From Rosa chinensis (taxonomy: Eukaryota > Streptophyta > Magnoliopsida > Rosales > Rosaceae): a DNA stretch of 64,000 bases. Shown piece after piece: positions 12,770 through 24,698 of this stretch; the first letter of the stretch is position 1; the number at the start of each line of letters is the position of its first letter. The position numbers and the translations under genes are program-made. The notes beneath the pieces were generated by a model, which saw nothing but the letters and a program-made list of their open reading frames with translations, made no database searches and was not told where the DNA came from. The stretch is from assembly GCF_002994745.2 (NCBI RefSeq), contig NC_037090.1, positions 11,963,501 through 12,027,500 of the forward strand. The letters are read 5' to 3'.

Positions 12770-13039
12770 ATGGAAACATATAAGATTATACTGATAGTTT
12801 GGGGTGTTCTCGCAGCTGTACTAACTATTTTGGCTTTATTGCGTAAAGGACGTACAGGCGGTGGTGGTGGTAGCATTTCCGGTGGTAGACATCATCATCA
12901 TGGTGGGGGTGCAGCCGGTTTTGGCATTGGAGCCACCACTGATTTTGGCATTGGAGCCACCACTGATTTTGGCGGGGGGGCGGGTTTTGGTGGTGGAGGT
13001 GGAGGTGGAGGAGGAGGAGGAGGTAGCAGCGCATGCTGA
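12770..13039 (+). CDS. Small one-pass membrane protein with Gly/His-rich tail
   Basis: The product is 89 aa and intronless. Residues 5-24 (KIILIVWGVLAAVLTILALL) form one membrane segment. A basic RKGR stop-transfer, a Gly/His patch (GGRHHHHGGG), two copies of the octamer FGIGATTD and a poly-glycine end with SSAC follow. The function is unknown; the layout resembles plant glycine-rich cell-surface proteins. It has its own TATA box and a relative at 16206 with the same plan, TM then Gly-rich tail. The poly-Gly codon run could be slippage-prone. The call as a gene rests on promoter spacing and the relative, not on known homologs. Confidence 0.65.
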   Translation: METYKIILIVWGVLAAVLTILALLRKGRTGGGGGSISGGRHHHHGGGAAGFGIGATTDFGIGATTDFGGGAGFGGGGGGGGGGGGSSAC

Positions 13040-13894
13040 AAGCAAGTCTATTCCTTTTCTTTCTCTTCTTGGCAAACGAAAGCAAGTCATTAATTTCTGA
13101 ACGCCACATGGCCGCTCGTTCTATCACACGAAACAGTTCTGACGTGTGTAGCTAGCTAGGCATAAGATGATAAGAAATTAGGATATCCAAGGGTGAAGAA
13201 GGTCTCGATTCATATATCATCTATTTGTTTGTATTTGCTAATAAATAGAGGAAATAATCAATTGTTCTTTTAGCTTCTAATTTCTCATATTTTGCTTGTT
13301 CAATTAGTACTGAATAATGAATATAACAAAAATTTTATTGGCAAAAGCGTAACATGCATGCTCATGCTTCTTAGCTCCATTATTAGACCTCTATTACTTC
13401 TTGTAAAAATTTAATTCCCATTTACCCCCTCTAGAAAGCTTAAAAAGAGAAAAAAAAAAAAAAAATCCTTTTTCAATTTTAGATGATCATCGTTTCTTCA
13501 CTAAAAGACTTTATGGTCTTGTGGGTTTCTAGTTCAGGTATTGAAGTTTGCATGCATCGAATTCTTTGAATCATATCTATTCAATGATTTGTTCATTATC
13601 ATTGTTTTTTTTAGCGTCTCTCCTTGAAGGTGGAATTAAAGAATTGAGTATTCATCATGTTAATTGCTATTGATTACCTCTTCCTTTTCATTTTAATTGT
13701 AAACTGTAAACAACAAAACTGAAAAGTTTGCTTACAGTCTTGCAACATGAGGTTAATTGATGGTCAGGTCTAGGTATATATTGATTCAACGACATGAATA
13801 GTTCTTTGGGAAATTTAGCCCTCGTCTACTATGTACAAGCAAGACAGGAACTCAGGAAGGGCATAATTTGAGGGTGAGATCTGACGACGCCAAC
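13040..13894. other. Spacer, nothing recognised
   Basis: AT-rich sequence with a poly-A tract near 13450. It is likely the 3' UTR and downstream flank of the preceding small gene. I see no coding or RNA gene. Confidence 0.6.
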
Positions 13895-13902
13895 CTTGGT
13901 TG

Positions 13903-14790
13903 CAGGGCCGGTCCTAAGCTTTTTGATGCCCGGGCAAAATTTTTTGTGTGTGCCCAACTAGCCTGGAAATCTAGAATCAGCTTTTTTCCTTCTTGTTTTT
14001 TCTTTTCTGATCGAGATTGACTTGCAAATCCAACTTCTAATTGCACCTAATATTGAAAATTGAAAACCGATGAATGAGCAGGTTGTTAGAAATCACTTTG
14101 AATGATAATTGATAAACACTGGAGCATAGAACCATACCCGAAAATCTGGAATTTGCTTTTTTCCTTCTTGTTCTTTCTTTTCTAATCGAGATTGACTTGC
14201 AACTCCAACTTCCAATTGCACCTAATATTGAAAATTGAAACCAATGAATGAGCAGGTTGTTAAAAATCAATATAACTCAAAAAACAAGTAACAAGGCTTT
14301 TGATATCCAAATTTTCATTGGATATCAAATTTGAAGAACACCCAATACCTATTTTGATTTGACCTCAGCCTACATTGATGGAAAGCTGAAAAATTCGTAT
14401 GGTCACCATAGAATAATAGAAACATAGAGGGAAAAGATTGGGTGATGGATGAGAATGAACTGAAGAATTGAGTAACCATTGAAACCAATTTAAAGAAAAA
14501 AATTGCTGGGTTTCAAGGTTTGGGACTTTGGAGAGAGCAAGAGATGCTTGGATAATCAATTTTGTATCTGCCATTGTGCGTTAGAAGAAGAAGAAGAAGT
14601 AAAGACGCGATCTGCGTCTAGAAATCAGAATTTTTTTTATGTTCCACTCTCTATACATATATAATTATATCTATATATATATATATATATATATATTACA
14701 TCTATTAAATCTTATTGATAAAATCTGGTGCCCCCTCTATGTTAGACCCTGGGCTATCGCCAATGATGCCCATGGGCAAGGCCGGCCCTG
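13903..14790. mobile_element. Non-autonomous hAT-type DNA transposon
   Basis: An 888-bp element with terminal inverted repeats (CAGGGCCGGTCCT at the left, AGGCCGGCCCTG at the right) is flanked by a perfect 8-bp duplication, CTTGGTTG (13895-13902 and 14791-14798). Eight-bp target sites and CAGGG-type ends are the hAT signature. No transposase is encoded. Inside are an imperfect 175-bp-period direct repeat and an (AT)n tract. Confidence 0.88.
13962..14268. repeat. Direct repeat inside the hAT element
   Basis: Two units of about 133 bp, 175 bp apart, share GATCGAGATTGACTTGCAA and GCACCTAATATTGAAAATTG with few differences. This is an internal duplication of the non-autonomous element. Confidence 0.85.
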
Positions 14791-14798
14791 CTTGGTTG

Positions 14799-16145
14799 TA
14801 GAGGTGTGATCGGAGGTGTAGGTAGGTGCTGGAAAGGTTGAAGAAGGATAGATGTACAGACCCAAAAAAATGTACATAAAAGAAAAGGGCAAAATTGAAA
14901 GTTTATTGATAGTTTTTTGACATAGAGGTCTATATAGCAAATGTGGAGGTTTGAATAGAACCACTCTAGTTTTTTTCCTGATAAATCCCTACATTTTCAA
15001 AAATAAAAAATTTAGTAGGTTTATCTAGTCTGTGCACTTTGTGTGCTTTATTATGTTCTAGTTCGTTACTAGAATATGTGAGATTTGATGTCGAATGAGT
15101 GGTATTATACTACATAAAATGATGTTTCTTATCTGCTTTACTTTGTTTTTATTAATGGAAGCGTCTGTAATGTGTCGTTCTGGCCTGAGTTCACATTATG
15201 ATCAATCAATGATATATACTTAAAAAAAATGTTTAAATATGTATCAAGATGTTTACTTTTCGTCTTTTCAAAACAAAACTTCAAGATCAATGTTCTCTTA
15301 TTTGACATATGATATATTCAAGTCTTTTCTTTTTTATTTTTGTTTTTAAGAATGAAATATTCAAGGCGTTGAGTTCAGAAAAAACAATAGACATCAAAAA
15401 ACAATGAAAAAGGGGAATTCGGTTGTTTAAGTGACTTTATAAATCTACCTATAGGGCAGAATCAAGAAGTTTACTGAAAGTTGAGTTACCATTGGATACT
15501 CATGTTATTAATTCTACTTGTTATAAAGTATAATTGCATCTTTGTGCCACCATGTTGACATCATTTCATCAATTATTTGCTTCTAGTGGCTACTCCATAC
15601 CCTTATTCTACCATCTAACAACTGCACTAATTCAAATCATTCCACAATTGTAGAAGCAATAGCAAGCATAATCTGTCTCGCAAATATTGATGTCATGCAT
15701 CGTGGAGTTTAATCCAGCACTTCTTCCCGCAATCTTCTAATGTGCATCCACACTCCACTGTCATACAACTGTTCTTGGCATCTTTTCAGTGCATTAACAT
15801 GAGGCACCAAACAAATTACAAAAGTTCAAAAATATGAGCGAGCAACTAATTTTCACCCTTCTACATTTGACGAAATGATGTCAAAGATGCACTTATCAGA
15901 CAACATGAATACATGATTACCCAATGGTAACTCAATTTCCAGTTAACCTCTTATTCTGAGTTCTGACCCAGATTATGAACTCATAGAAACAACCGCATTT
16001 GCCTCTTCCCTTTGATTTTGGATGAAGTCAAGGCTTTCGGCTTTCTAAACTTACGTTCAGTTGGAAACTCAAAGCCATCATTGAAAATTTCAAAGAATTA
16101 AACATCTTGAACCTTTGTTTTGAAAAGTAAACGTCTTGTCTTGGC
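14799..16145. other. Spacer with promoter of the second glycine-rich gene
   Basis: AT-rich with no supported gene. It ends with a TATA box (TATAAAAA, 16146-16153) 53 bp before the next ATG, mirroring the spacing of the first small gene. Confidence 0.6.
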
Positions 16146-16205
16146 TATAAAAAGGATACCGAAGCTTTTGTTACACAACATTGGATTATTTGACACTCCC
16201 AACTT

Positions 16206-16508
16206 ATGAAAACTTGGGAAATCATACCCATAGTCGGGTTTGTTGGCTTCTTCGTAATTACTGCTTTGAGTCTGTTTTTAAGAAGTCGTGGCAGTCTAGG
16301 CGATGGTGGACATGGAAATCTTTCTGAAGGTGGAGCTAATACCGACGTTGAAGCCACTATTGACATAGGACCCGACGACAACGGTGGAGCAATTATCGAC
16401 TCCGGATTCATTGTAACAGACTCTGGAGGTGGAGCCAATTTTGGCAATGGAGCTGATTCAGGGGGTGGAGGTTGTGGCGGCGGAGGAGGAGTAGGCGGCA
16501 GTGCATGA
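16206..16508 (+). CDS. Small one-pass membrane protein with Gly/Asp-rich tail
   Basis: The product is 100 aa and intronless. The start is MKTWEIIPIVG, with one membrane segment at about residues 7-25 (IPIVGFVGFFVITALSLFL) and a short RSRG stop-transfer. The acidic Gly-rich tail (DIGPDDNGGAIIDSG) ends in a GGGG-type tract and GGSA. It shares with the gene at 12770 the size, TATA spacing, membrane-then-glycine plan and several tail words (GGGANFGNG against GGGAGFGGG). The two are probably old tandem copies. The function is unknown; a cell-surface or wall-associated glycine-rich protein is a guess. Confidence 0.6.
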   Translation: MKTWEIIPIVGFVGFFVITALSLFLRSRGSLGDGGHGNLSEGGANTDVEATIDIGPDDNGGAIIDSGFIVTDSGGGANFGNGADSGGGGCGGGGGVGGSA

Positions 16509-17378
16509 TAGTTCAAGTTTTTCCTCGTTTGACTTGTGCTCCTAAAACAAATAGCAGTACCCTGAAATTATATTGTGATTCTTTCATTGTTTAGAGTTGT
16601 CCTTTCATATGCGTATGTAATTGTGATGGGGTAATGTTCATCCGGTCATCCCCCTCGTTCGCATCTGTTCTCTTTCTAGTTCCTTCCCTTCATATAGAAA
16701 ATAAACAAAGAAAGGCGACTTTTGTTCACCATTCACAATGAGCAAGGAGAGCACATCAACACGCTTTTCAGTTGACCAAGTACAAAATTGACATACCTAT
16801 GAACAGCGAGGGGGAATTCCTTGTGTCTAAGACCAAGTCCAAATACCCAATACACATGCACGAAAACAAGCAATAAATCTAATAACACCTACAGGTCTAG
16901 CATATTACTGCTTCCGATGAGCTGATATTGCCTTATTCTTTATTAAATTAACAAAAATAAAATATAAAATAAAAAAAAAACAAATATTTTACTGCTCAAG
17001 TTCTTATTTGCAGTCAAATAATTTGCTCTAGACTTGGAACATTTCTACCATCTTCCCAACCAAACTTCAGGTTCACTAAGCTGGAGCTTAACATTTTACT
17101 GGGGCTAATTAGATTTTGAATTCAAATTGCTAATAAACGATAATTGCTATCAAACATTGTTCGAACCTGCAGAGCTTAGGTTCAGAGAAAAAAAAAATGA
17201 ATAAGAACTATAAAATCCATAGGGTACTTGACTTTGGTTCCTATAGTTCTCAATACCAAACTGTGCAAATGAACTAACTTTGCCTTATGCTTGAACCATA
17301 ACTCTCAGAACCCTCAATAACCCAAAACTGCAAGAGCAAAGCTAAAAAATTGGAGAGCCGAATACTTAACGACTGACT
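16509..17378. other. Spacer downstream of UPP
   Basis: AT-rich, covering the 3' flanks of two convergent genes (the small Gly-rich gene on + and UPP on -). I see no other feature. Confidence 0.6.
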
Positions 17379-19851
17379 TCAGGTACCAAAGCTACGGTCT
17401 CCAGCATCACCCAGACCAGGGATTATAAACCTGAAATCAGTACCAGCCCAAAAGAAAATATATTAAACCTGCAGTTTGCAAAATAAATCACATTTCCTAG
17501 TAGGTAGTAGCCGCATTACAGCAAAGGGAGTTACTTACCCTTTATCATTTACAGTAGGATCAATGATCCCAGTGTACACATGAAGCCTGGAAAATGGTAA
17601 AAGCCAAGTTAAGAAATGCTAAGGTTGGTCCAAACTGTACTCGGTGATAAGTAAATTGTTACCCGGGAAATTTCTCGCTCAGCTTTTGAAGGGCCGGAGG
17701 AGCAGCTACAGCAGATATCTGTGAAGGAAAATTATTCACAGGATATATGACCTATCAAGACACTTATAGTAAACATAAGGAACCCCTTCACAATACTTAC
17801 AACTTTGATTTGCTTGTTAGCAAGCCCATGCTCCTTCAATAGGTCCACAGCGGCCACTATTGTGCCACCTGAAATGAAAATAAGGGGACAGAGAGAAAGA
17901 ATCGAGTCAACCCAATATAACAATTCAGTGCAAACTGCAAAATTTTCTGCTAAAATATATGAACAGATGAAGTGGTCACTTATGACGCATCTTTTATCAA
18001 TCCAATCGGACACCCACACAAGTATGATATTGATACCTGTTGCTAGCATCGGATCAAACAGAAATACTCGAGATCCTTCAGGAAATTTTGCAGGTAGCCT
18101 ACCAAAGATTTGACAAGATTTGTTAGAAAGGTCGCACAAACACTGCATGTAGAAGGAATGAGAAATACAAAGAAAAAGGCAAAACAAGACTAGTTCAGAA
18201 CTGAGACGAATACTTGAATCATGCTTAATAAAAGGAATAAGAAATACTTCAAAGCATTATAATTCCCACAAAAACAAGCTTTTAAATACTTTTGTGATTG
18301 AAACAAGGAATGCTTACTTGTTAAGATATATAGTTGGTAGAAGTGTTTCCTCGTCTCGGGCCATTCCTTGAGCGTAGAATAAGTGAAAAAGACATCAGCT
18401 AATATCAATTACCCAAAAACACGAAGAAACTTGAACTGCATGCATGCTACACGGGAACTTTTCTTACCAAGATGGTACGTTTTTGTTGCTGGCAAGACGG
18501 ATGATGCATGTTCCATAAGAGCTAGACCAGCTCTCAGTATTGGAACGACCTGCAAAACTAAAAGAATAAAATATCAATAGATCACACTCAGATGTTAGAC
18601 CCTGTTCAGTGAAGTACTTATCTACGCTTTTATAATCTGTGAATCCAATATTCAATCATCATATAAGATTACATAAATCTAGTACCCTACACACTCATAT
18701 AATGGAAGCATCTTTAAACACCAACCAATGCTGAGAACTAACCGCCACAGGCTCCCTTGGATCTATGAATTCAACTGATGCAACACCCATTGGTGATTGA
18801 ATTTCTCCAGTGACCGTAGGCTGACATTTAGTAAAGAGAAAACATGTGTTATAAACCTAAAATAGAATGTAGTATTTATTGATTACTACTGAAGCCATGA
18901 GTGTAAGATATGGAAACTCACCAACCAATCTCTTGAAGCTTCATAAATAAGAAGTCTCCCCAACTCAGCCATGGCATTTTCTACAACATATGACTGACCC
19001 CATAAGAAAATGCTTACTCAATTTGGGGGCAGCAAAGCAGTATAAGCTCAAAACTAGAAACAAAAGCCATAGTCTCTCCATCATTTTAACAATGACGAAC
19101 AAACAAACTCACTTAGAGCACTAATCAAGCTTGATAGTCGATATCAAAATGATCAGATATAAAACCACGTTTGGCAATTCTGTTACTTACTGAAAATGGG
19201 GCAAGGGGTCTGCTCATTTCTCAGGACTGAAACCCAATGCTTAATCAACGGGTGCGGCGGCACAAAGACCTAAAAACAAATCCCGAAAAAACCCTTGAAA
19301 CGAAGCATATTCTTCACAAAGCCAAAAACACTTATTCTAACCATCATTCTCTATTCTCAGCTCTCCAACTTCAGCAGCAAATTCCAAACATATAAAGCCA
19401 ACAACCACAAACTATCCAAAGATACAAACTTTCCAATTCAAAGCATCCAAACTCATCCCTTTCAACAATCACAAACCCAAAAAGCATCCAAATTCTAACA
19501 ATCACAAACCAAACAGAGCATGAAAGTGACAAGCAAACCAGCATTCGGTCGCCGGAAACCGCCTTCTCCTGGGTGGTCATGTGGGCCTTCACGGTAAGTG
19601 ATCTCCGGCGTCGCGTACCGGAATAAGAGACCTAAACGCAAGCAGCGTCGCTTGGTTACAAGGCGTAAAAGAAATTTACTGTGACGGCCGTGAAGGGAAA
19701 AGAAAAAGAAAAAAGAATTTACCTTTTGGGGATTAGAGGAGGAGGGAATGAGATTAAGTAGGGGAGGGGAGGTAGGGTTTCGGGAAGAGAGACGTGGAGT
19801 TTGGGATTGGGAGGGACAGTGTAGAGAGAAATGTAAACGACACGACGCCAT
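17379..19851 (-). CDS. UPP: Uracil phosphoribosyltransferase, plastid type
   Basis: The enzyme joins uracil and PRPP to make UMP in pyrimidine salvage. Eleven exons assemble to 253 aa: 19723-19851, 19191-19269, 18922-18980, 18743-18820, 18468-18549, 18318-18366, 18037-18098, 17801-17868, 17663-17718, 17539-17586, 17379-17430. All introns are GT-AG and phases fit. Residues 1-43 (MASCRLHFSL, Ser/Pro-rich) look like a plastid transit peptide encoded by exon 1 alone. The mature part opens VFVPPHPLIKHW. It keeps VVPILRAGLALMEHA, the PRPP loop FDPMLATGGTI (about residues 173-183) and the uracil-binding end IIPGLGDAGDRSFGT, and it stops right there. It looks complete and functional. Confidence 0.95.
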
Positions 19852-21364
19852 GGATTAGAGGATTACTTTCTCTCCGTTTCTGTGTCTGAGTTTGGGATAC
19901 GAGCGTTTGGGAGAAAGGAGGTGAGCTAAACGACACGCGTTACGGGTCGACCCGTTGAGGCCCAAATAAGATCCACGGCCCGGATGGGATGTGACATGCT
20001 CGACAAGTAAATCAATTTCATTCGTAATAAGCTTATTGTGTTTGAAGAAAAAATCGAGTATTTACTGACCAAAAGCAAATTGTGATACGATAACAGTAAG
20101 TACACAAACACCGCCAAAGCCATGCATTATCAAGATTTGATGTTGTTATGAACTTCCCCTTTTGTTTTTTGAAAGGATGAACTTCGCCTTTATGATACAA
20201 AGTATTGTGAATGTCATTTACGGCTTTACATAATTACATTGTTATATAAATTATTTATAATATTAATAATTAGTGGATAGATGAAAATAAACTATGTTGT
20301 ATATTTTTCCCAAAAAAAAAAAAAAAACTATCTTATATATAAATTACACAGTATAAGTATAAACATTATGTCTATCTAAAACTTATGACTCTTGAGTTAA
20401 AAACAAAGTACATATCTCTTCAAATGATATATAAAAGGATGAATGACATACAGAAGCTTTAGGTTGTAGTTTTATTTTATTATAAAAAATCGATATACAA
20501 AAGAATAAATTAAATAGTTTTGAATATATCCTAAAGATCTAAAAAATCAACATACCATATGTAAGTATTCATGTGTTGAGTTATTTGATGTAATATGATT
20601 TTCTTTGTTAGACTTAGAATCAGGCGGGTCATGAATATCTCTAGCATGATAAAATTGTTTTGTGGCCGAATTTTCTGATGGTTAAGCGTTACTTGAGCTG
20701 ACAACTTGATGTTTCCACTAGAACCCAATCAATCTACTTTGTTTGCCCCGTTGACAAATTCACCACCAAAAGTCATCTTCAACAACATATCACGATTAAC
20801 TTTCACTACTCCAAATATTGATAGAACAAGAACGGGTATCTTCACTCCCCCACAAATTTCCCCCTGCCTACCTAGTCTTTCCACGACTTTTAGCTCTACT
20901 CCTAATTCAAACTTTCAAGGAAATACAAACACCATCAATGATAGTGAAGTTAAGAAAACACCTTGTCTTTTTTTTTTTCGCTTCTTTCAATTAGTTAAGA
21001 AGATTTTGGTGTCTCTGTTTGGTTAACCTGACAATCCATTGGTATAGATCGAGGAAATATATTAATATAATCCATGAGGTGGATCATATTTGATGGCTTT
21101 TGGTTAATTTTCTGTTTGATTAAAGCATTAAATCAGGTTATTTATTTGTTTATTTCAGCATGAAACTACTTTCATTGGTATAGAGTAATATAATCAACAG
21201 TAAAGTGACTGAAAATAGCTTTTGGACAAGATGATTCTTTAGTACTATCGAGTCAGGAAATATAATTCATAGGTGAATCATATATGAAGGCTTTTGGTTA
21301 ATTTGAGTCCGAGCTACATGCTAAGAACACCCTATAAGTGCATTTTAATTAGTTTCGGATGAAA
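19852..21364. other. Spacer upstream of UPP
   Basis: The first 130 bases are the UPP promoter and leader. Beyond, the DNA is AT-rich with short divergent direct repeats near 21052-21112 and 21254-21305 (GGCTTTTGGTTAATTT). A 106-aa open frame at 20706-21026 (MMFPLEPNQST...) resembles nothing I know and is listed only as a possibility. Confidence 0.5.
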
Positions 21365-21615
21365 ATTACCCTTTGCGGATTAGACTAGGAGAGAATGAGA
21401 TTAATGAGGAGAGGAGAACGAGGAGAGCTAGAGTTTTGATACGAGAAATGTGCCGTTTCGGAAGGACACGGTTGAGAGAAATGTATTTGAGACGACGACA
21501 TATATTAGAGGATCAGTACTTCTCGTCTTGTATAGAGTTTGGGATACTTGTGGAAGTTGCACTAAACGATACCCGTACGGTTCAACCTGTGAAGGCCGAA
21601 ATAAGATATATGAGT
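21365..21615 (-). pseudogene. Decayed duplicate of UPP exon 1 and promoter
   Basis: Read beside 19720-19980, this segment lines up along its whole length. Shared blocks include GAATGAGATTAA, GAGAGAAATGTA, ATTAGAGGAT, GAGTTTGGGATAC, CTAAACGA and GGCC.AAATAAGAT, in the same order and orientation. The start-codon region and the transit-peptide frame are ruined. It is a partial duplication of the 5' end of UPP with no later exons nearby, so it cannot encode the enzyme. Confidence 0.8.
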
Positions 21616-23309
21616 TTAGGAGTCTAAGTAAAAAAAGGTGGCCAGTATAATAGACATAGACATGTGCATTTTCCTGTATGAAAATAAAAAATATAATACA
21701 AAGATTGTGATGTTCATGTTCTTTTTAGTGTTAATCGCATAAACTTCTGTGACGGGAAAAATATAGTTTGTATTGATTAATTCTTAATTTGGGATCAAAA
21801 ATAGAAATGTTGACGGTGACTTTTGGATGTCACAATTGAAATATCAACACATCCTTTTAGCTGGGTCTCACGGAAGAAGAAAAAAAGATGAGTTTTTAGA
21901 CAATGAGATTGAATAGCTTATTTGAGTATGTAATTGTCATTATCGAATATCGATACAAGAGGAGTATGACTCCTAGTGTGTGAAATGTGTATGGGGTACT
22001 CAATAAAAAGTTGATACGTAATCCTAGCTTACTAAATACCAATTGGTGAAACTTTATCGTGAATTTGTGAAGGTTTCATGCAATGAATTTAAGAAAAACA
22101 ACTTTGAACACTTCACTTGCATTGTTGGTGCATAGAAGAATTTCCAAACAAAATAAACATCTAATTCAATAGCTTATAAACTTAGCATACGCACATCAAT
22201 GTAGATGAATTCTTCTTTTTTAGGGTAAACAAAATGACCGGTTATAGTACAACGTAATACATGGTAACAATCATGTGTAGCTAATGTGTAGCTACACATA
22301 AAACTAATGTGTAGCTTCTTAGAGATTTTTTTTTGGTCAGAAGATAAGTTCATAGCAACATGCATGTGTATAGTTTGCAAGATTGTTCAGGAGCTAATAA
22401 GTTTTGCAGGAAAGACACGAAGAAAATTGATAGAGGACTCACCTATGCTCTTGAGTTGGGTGGCTTTCTTGAGGGGTCTCATCGATGTCGGATGGTAGAG
22501 GACTCACCCATGCTCTTGAGTTGGGTGGCTTTCTGTACCCACTTTTGGCTTTAGGTTGCAGTCTTGCAGAGATTCTCCACCATCAAAGTTCTCTTCCAAA
22601 AGTACTTATTTTGCCTTCAGCAACACCACTCCTCACATTTGCACGTATTTGTTGTCGCCACGCACTTTCGGTGATGACGTCCTCTTCCGGTAAAGCGACT
22701 CACCTCTTTGGTAACAACTACGTCTTAATCAGGCTTCGTGAATATCCCGAAAAAGGACGGGTCGACCCTAAGTCTGTCATGGGCTTCACAAGGTGTGTCA
22801 GTAATAAAGTCGATTGCTAATGTTGTAACCAATTAAGCAAGCGCCACATTCAATTCTTTGAGCAGTCCAAACCGATTCAAGCTCATGCTCGCTGAGGTAC
22901 TACTTGTCATCTCCTTGGTAAGTTTTCCTACATAAGATGTCGATCTTCAGGATCATTGGCCTCACAGCTTCATTGCTTGATAATACACCTTGGTAGGGTG
23001 CTGGGGATACCTGATACATGCACTTGACAAAATCAAGAGACATTCTCCGGCCTATCTTGTACTACCTTCACCTAGGCACTCTATCTTCAGGGTAGCATTG
23101 ATCGATAAAGGGTCCATCCTGCATCTAGATAGTAGTCAGACTCCATGCGACATTATTTTTGTGCATGCGATTTTTTACTTTGGCTGTTTGGCATAATATG
23201 ATCACATCGATCAAGCAAATACGTTGCGTTCGCGTTTCCCTATAAAGACATTACTTTACACTAGATCAATTGTTACTATATATTGTACCCGAATCTTTGC
23301 CAAATATAG
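21616..23309. other. Spacer with a short tandem duplication
   Basis: The phrase GAGGACTCACC.ATGCTC and following GAGTTGGGTGGCTTTCT occur twice, starting near 22435 and 22497, a 62-bp period. The rest, including open frames to 111 aa around 22485-22820, matches no family I recognise and may be an old transposon remnant. Confidence 0.5.
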
Positions 23310-23535
23310 TTTTTTTTTTTGTAAAGGCTTGGATAGTTGGATAGGTAAGGAGGAGATCATTCATGTCATTTTATAGTAAGAAAAGGAAAACAAGAGTGCA
23401 AAGGAGGGGGATCAAAACCTTCTCGAAATATTTTATAAAAAGATTATCAAAAGATTTCACTTCTACCCTTATGGTGACTCGAACCCATAACCTGGATTTT
23501 AGGTAGTGGGTGCTCTAACCACTGAGCTAATACCA
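23310..23535 (-). mobile_element. tRNA-derived SINE
   Basis: On the - strand the head reads TAGCTCAGTGGTTAGAGC (A box, 23512-23529) and GGTTCGAGTCACC (B box, 23473-23485), the internal RNA polymerase III promoter of a tRNA. An unrelated body of about 150 bp follows and then an A-tract (T's at 23310-23320 on +). It cannot be a working tRNA because no anticodon stem or acceptor pairing forms. I could not find a clean target duplication. Confidence 0.7.
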
Positions 23536-24294
23536 CTAGACCTTTAATTACATTTGTTAACTACGTGAAGAGTCTTTGAAGGCATAACACACGTGTCCTC
23601 AGTTGATACGTTTCGCAGTTTTTCACATAACTTGGTATTGAAAGAATAACCACCCGTATTTGAGTCACCTAACATTATATCATCACAACTAGACTCAAGA
23701 ATGGCCTCAATACATTGATTTAACAATTTTCATGCTGAAACATATAAAATCTTCATTATAAAAGGTGGGGGTAACACCACCCTACTCAAGTAATAGCCAG
23801 ATTTCCGTGTGCAAAATACAAGAAGCTAGTGGTAGTGTCCCCATCCTTTTACATTATTATTCGAACGATAATGCAATAAGATACGGTAGACATTAAATTC
23901 AAATCTACGTTACAGATTTGAATATCTATTTAATTTTCAATATTAATTAATAATAGATTTAGATTATGGTAACAAGACAAAAATTACTTGGATAAATCAT
24001 ATTTATATTAGATATAATGCAATTGGATTGGATTTAAAACTAAAAATAATTAATGAAATCCCCAAAAGGAATGAAAGTTGGAAATGATTAGGTTCAATGC
24101 ACTCGTATTCCCGTTACGATTTCCAATAACCATGAACATATTTTTGATTTTTCTCTCTGCCCTGCAGTTACTTTTCTTTCCATCAATTACATAGTTACAC
24201 TTGGAAGTGGCACACCGCACAAATCCAAGTCCATGATGATCATCGACTCTTTACTCCTCTCACGTAAACAGCGTTCTCTGGTTTTGTAAGTCTT
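23536..24294. other. AT-rich distal P5CS upstream region
   Basis: No gene seen. The last part is presumably promoter sequence of P5CS. Confidence 0.5.
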
Positions 24295-24402
24295 CACGTG
24301 ACTCAAATCCGCACCATCACTTGCCCAGAAAAAATTACACCACCACCCACCCACCCGCCCACCCACCAGAAGCGCGAAAGAGGTTCGTCCACGCGACGTG
24401 GC
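24295..24402 (+). promoter_or_regulatory. G-box/ABRE elements upstream of P5CS
   Basis: A palindromic G-box CACGTG (24295-24300) and a second ACGTGGC core (24396-24402) lie about 400 and 300 bp before the P5CS start codon. Such elements bind bZIP factors in ABA and osmotic-stress responses, which are known inducers of P5CS genes. Their use here is inferred. A CT-rich leader tract (24560-24640) lies between them and the ATG. Confidence 0.55.
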
Positions 24403-24698
24403 TTCCCGTCCTCGCTTTTCGGAATAGACTTCTCGACCCAGTTAAGTCTCACTCGATTGTTTTTGTTTGTTGCTCTCCTCATCTTTACCCTTGTTTTTTT
24501 TACTTCTTTGGTCTTTTCTCACAGCTTTTTTATATGTGCTCTTGTTTTCTCTTTGCTCTCTATCTCTATCTCTCTCTCTCTCTCTCACACCTCAATCTCT
24601 CCACCTCTCTCTGTCTCTCGTTTTTTTTTTTTTTTTTTATCTGGGATTTTCACTACGTACACAAAACCAGGGTGAGTCGACCCGCCTAACTCGTCAGC

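Noticed and set aside
12810..13127. Antisense frames of 84-100 aa over the first glycine-rich gene
   Set aside because: Complement of GGN repeats gives open Thr/His/Pro-rich frames; no promoter or relative.
20706..21026. 106-aa open frame MMFPLEPNQST...
   Set aside because: No recognisable domain, promoter or splice partner; the composition is Ser/Thr/Pro/Asn-rich as random AT-rich DNA gives.
21373..21627. 84-aa Arg-rich frame and overlapping 66-aa frame
   Set aside because: They lie wholly in the decayed duplicate of UPP exon 1, on the opposite strand to the gene.
22485..22820. 111-aa frame
   Set aside because: Crosses a tandem duplication and shows no family likeness; probably chance.
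23473..23529. Possible tRNA gene
   Set aside because: A and B boxes are present but no acceptor or anticodon stems pair, and an A-tract tail follows; a SINE explains it.
24298..24690. Overlapping frames of 91-125 aa before P5CS
   Set aside because: They read CT-rich leader sequence (poly Ser/Leu/Phe) and end at or beyond the P5CS start.
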